A stretch of DNA of 64,000 nucleotides from Tessaracoccus rhinocerotis (GTDB taxonomy: Bacteria > Actinomycetota > Actinomycetes > Propionibacteriales > Propionibacteriaceae). This document shows positions 63,272 to 64,000 of the stretch, piece after piece. The stretch covers positions 704,334 through 768,333 of the forward strand of contig NZ_VKKG01000001.1 in assembly GCF_007197885.1 (NCBI RefSeq). The letters run 5' to 3'. A model generated the notes under the pieces. That model saw nothing but the letters and a program-made list of their open reading frames with translations. It was not told the origin of the DNA and did not search any database. Within the stretch, counting starts at the first letter, position 1, and every line of letters starts with the position of its first letter. The translations under genes and the position numbers were made by a program.

Positions 63272-64000
63272 CGGGCAGCGCGGCGACGATGGCCTGCGTG
63301 GAGGCCTTCGCGTCCCCGAAGCACATCAGCGTGTTGTCCCGGAAGAACAGCGGGTTCTGCACGCCCGCGTAGCCGGCGGCCATGGAGCGCTTGAACACCA
63401 CGACGGTGCCCGCCTCCCACACGCGCAGCACCGGCATGCCCGAGATCGGCGAGCCGGGGACCTCCGCGGCGGGGTTGACGGTGTCGTTGGCACCGATGAC
63501 GAGCACGACGTCGGTGTGCGCCAGGTCGTCGTTGATCTCGTCCATCTCCAGGACGATGTCGTAGGGCACGTGCGCCTCGGCCAGCAGCACGTTCATGTGC
63601 CCGGGCAGGCGCCCGGCCACGGGGTGGATGCCGAAGCGCACCTCGACGCCCCGCTCCTGCAGCTGGTTGACGAGGTCGGCCACCGGGTACTGCGCCTGCG
63701 CGACGGCCATGCCGTAGCCGGGCACGATGACGACGCTGCGTGCGTCCGCGAGCAGGTGGGCCACCTCGGTCGTGGACGCCTCGCGGTGCTCCCCCGCCTC
63801 GCCGGTGGTGGCCGGGGCGGTGTTGTCGCCGAAGCCGCCCAGGATCACGGAGATGAAGGAACGGTTCATCGCCTTGCACATGATGTAGGAAAGGATCGCG
63901 CCGGAGGCCCCGACGAGGGCGCCGGTGATGACCAGCACGCTCATGTCGAGCATGAAACCGCTGAATGCCGCGGCCCAGCCGGAGTAGGAGTTCAGCATCG
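63240..64000 (-). CDS. pntB: NAD(P) transhydrogenase beta subunit, C-terminal part (partial)
   Basis: The window ends inside the gene; about 253 C-terminal residues are present. Two membrane segments ([36 protein letters not shown]) lead into the NADP(H)-binding domain [35 protein letters not shown]-type [16 protein letters not shown], and [29 protein letters not shown]. PntAB uses the proton gradient to make NADPH from NADH. The end overlaps the convergent MacB-like gene by 32 bases. Confidence 0.93.
   Translation of the reverse strand, partial: MLNSYSGWAAAFSGFMLDMSVLVITGALVGASGAILSYIMCKAMNRSFISVILGGFGDNTAPATTGEAGEHREASTTEVAHLLADARSVVIVPGYGMAVAQAQYPVADLVNQLQERGVEVRFGIHPVAGRLPGHMNVLLAEAHVPYDIVLEMDEINDDLAHTDVVLVIGANDTVNPAAEVPGSPISGMPVLRVWEAGTVVVFKRSMAAGYAGVQNPLFFRDNTLMCFGDAKASTQAIVAALPVTARESLPAR

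Overview
This is a high-GC actinobacterial chromosome segment. It carries the conserved block of tRNA-Trp, secE, nusG, rplK, rplA, rplJ, rplL and rpoB, with rpmG and a MaoC (HadAB-like) pair nearby. It also has menaquinone genes (menF, menJ, menG), a polyprenol-phosphomannose-dependent mannosyltransferase and KorAB. This fits Propionibacteriales, probably Propionibacteriaceae. The family assignment is inference from gene content, because no rRNA gene is present.

Layout. (1) Positions 1-2.6 kb, minus strand: the first 15 codons of rpoB with its promoter, then rplL and rplJ with a leader that contains an attenuator-like terminator. A degraded DUF559/AbiEi-type gene flanked by two copies of an imperfect palindromic element sits between rplL and rpoB. 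(2) 2.7-9.1 kb: a polar amino acid ABC importer, a small anchored surface protein and a 1020-residue multidomain secreted GH10 xylanase, lying inside what is usually a continuous ribosomal block. (3) 9.1-16.2 kb, minus strand: rplA, rplK, nusG, secE, tRNA-Trp, a secreted glucosaminidase with a 10-residue repeat linker, murB, two MaoC-type hydratases, rpmG and tRNAs Met, Thr and Tyr. (4) 16.3-26.1 kb: yajQ and exonuclease III; then, on the minus strand, a three-gene mini-module of NuoB-, NuoC- and NuoI-like proteins coupled to a mannosyltransferase gene and divergent from korAB; then a coupled membrane protein and a processive GT2 glycosyltransferase. (5) 26.2-34.9 kb: an M13 peptidase, then a LacI regulator divergent from a sugar ABC importer and a GH3 beta-xylosidase-like enzyme, with two near-identical palindromic operators. 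(6) 34.9-52.7 kb, minus strand: menJ, the complete 14-gene nuoA-N operon and a long-chain polyprenyl diphosphate synthase. (7) 52.9-64 kb: menF, an ABC transporter pair, menG, a RecB-like nuclease, a TspO-like membrane protein, a MacB-type ABC system with a surface-exposed partner, and the 3' part of pntB.

The genes combine into two main themes. One is menaquinone-based respiration: isoprenoid tail synthesis, menF and menG for the head group, menJ for tail saturation, and complex I as the user. The other is xylan breakdown: secreted GH10, sugar importer, GH3 and LacI control. The least explained part is the NuoB/C/I-like trio beside KorAB. It keeps its cluster ligands but lacks a large catalytic subunit and all membrane subunits.

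Promoter, operator and terminator calls are by eye and are inference. Several genes (lacI, menG, the M13 peptidase) have a -10 hexamer placed so that the transcript should start at, or within a base or two of, the start codon.
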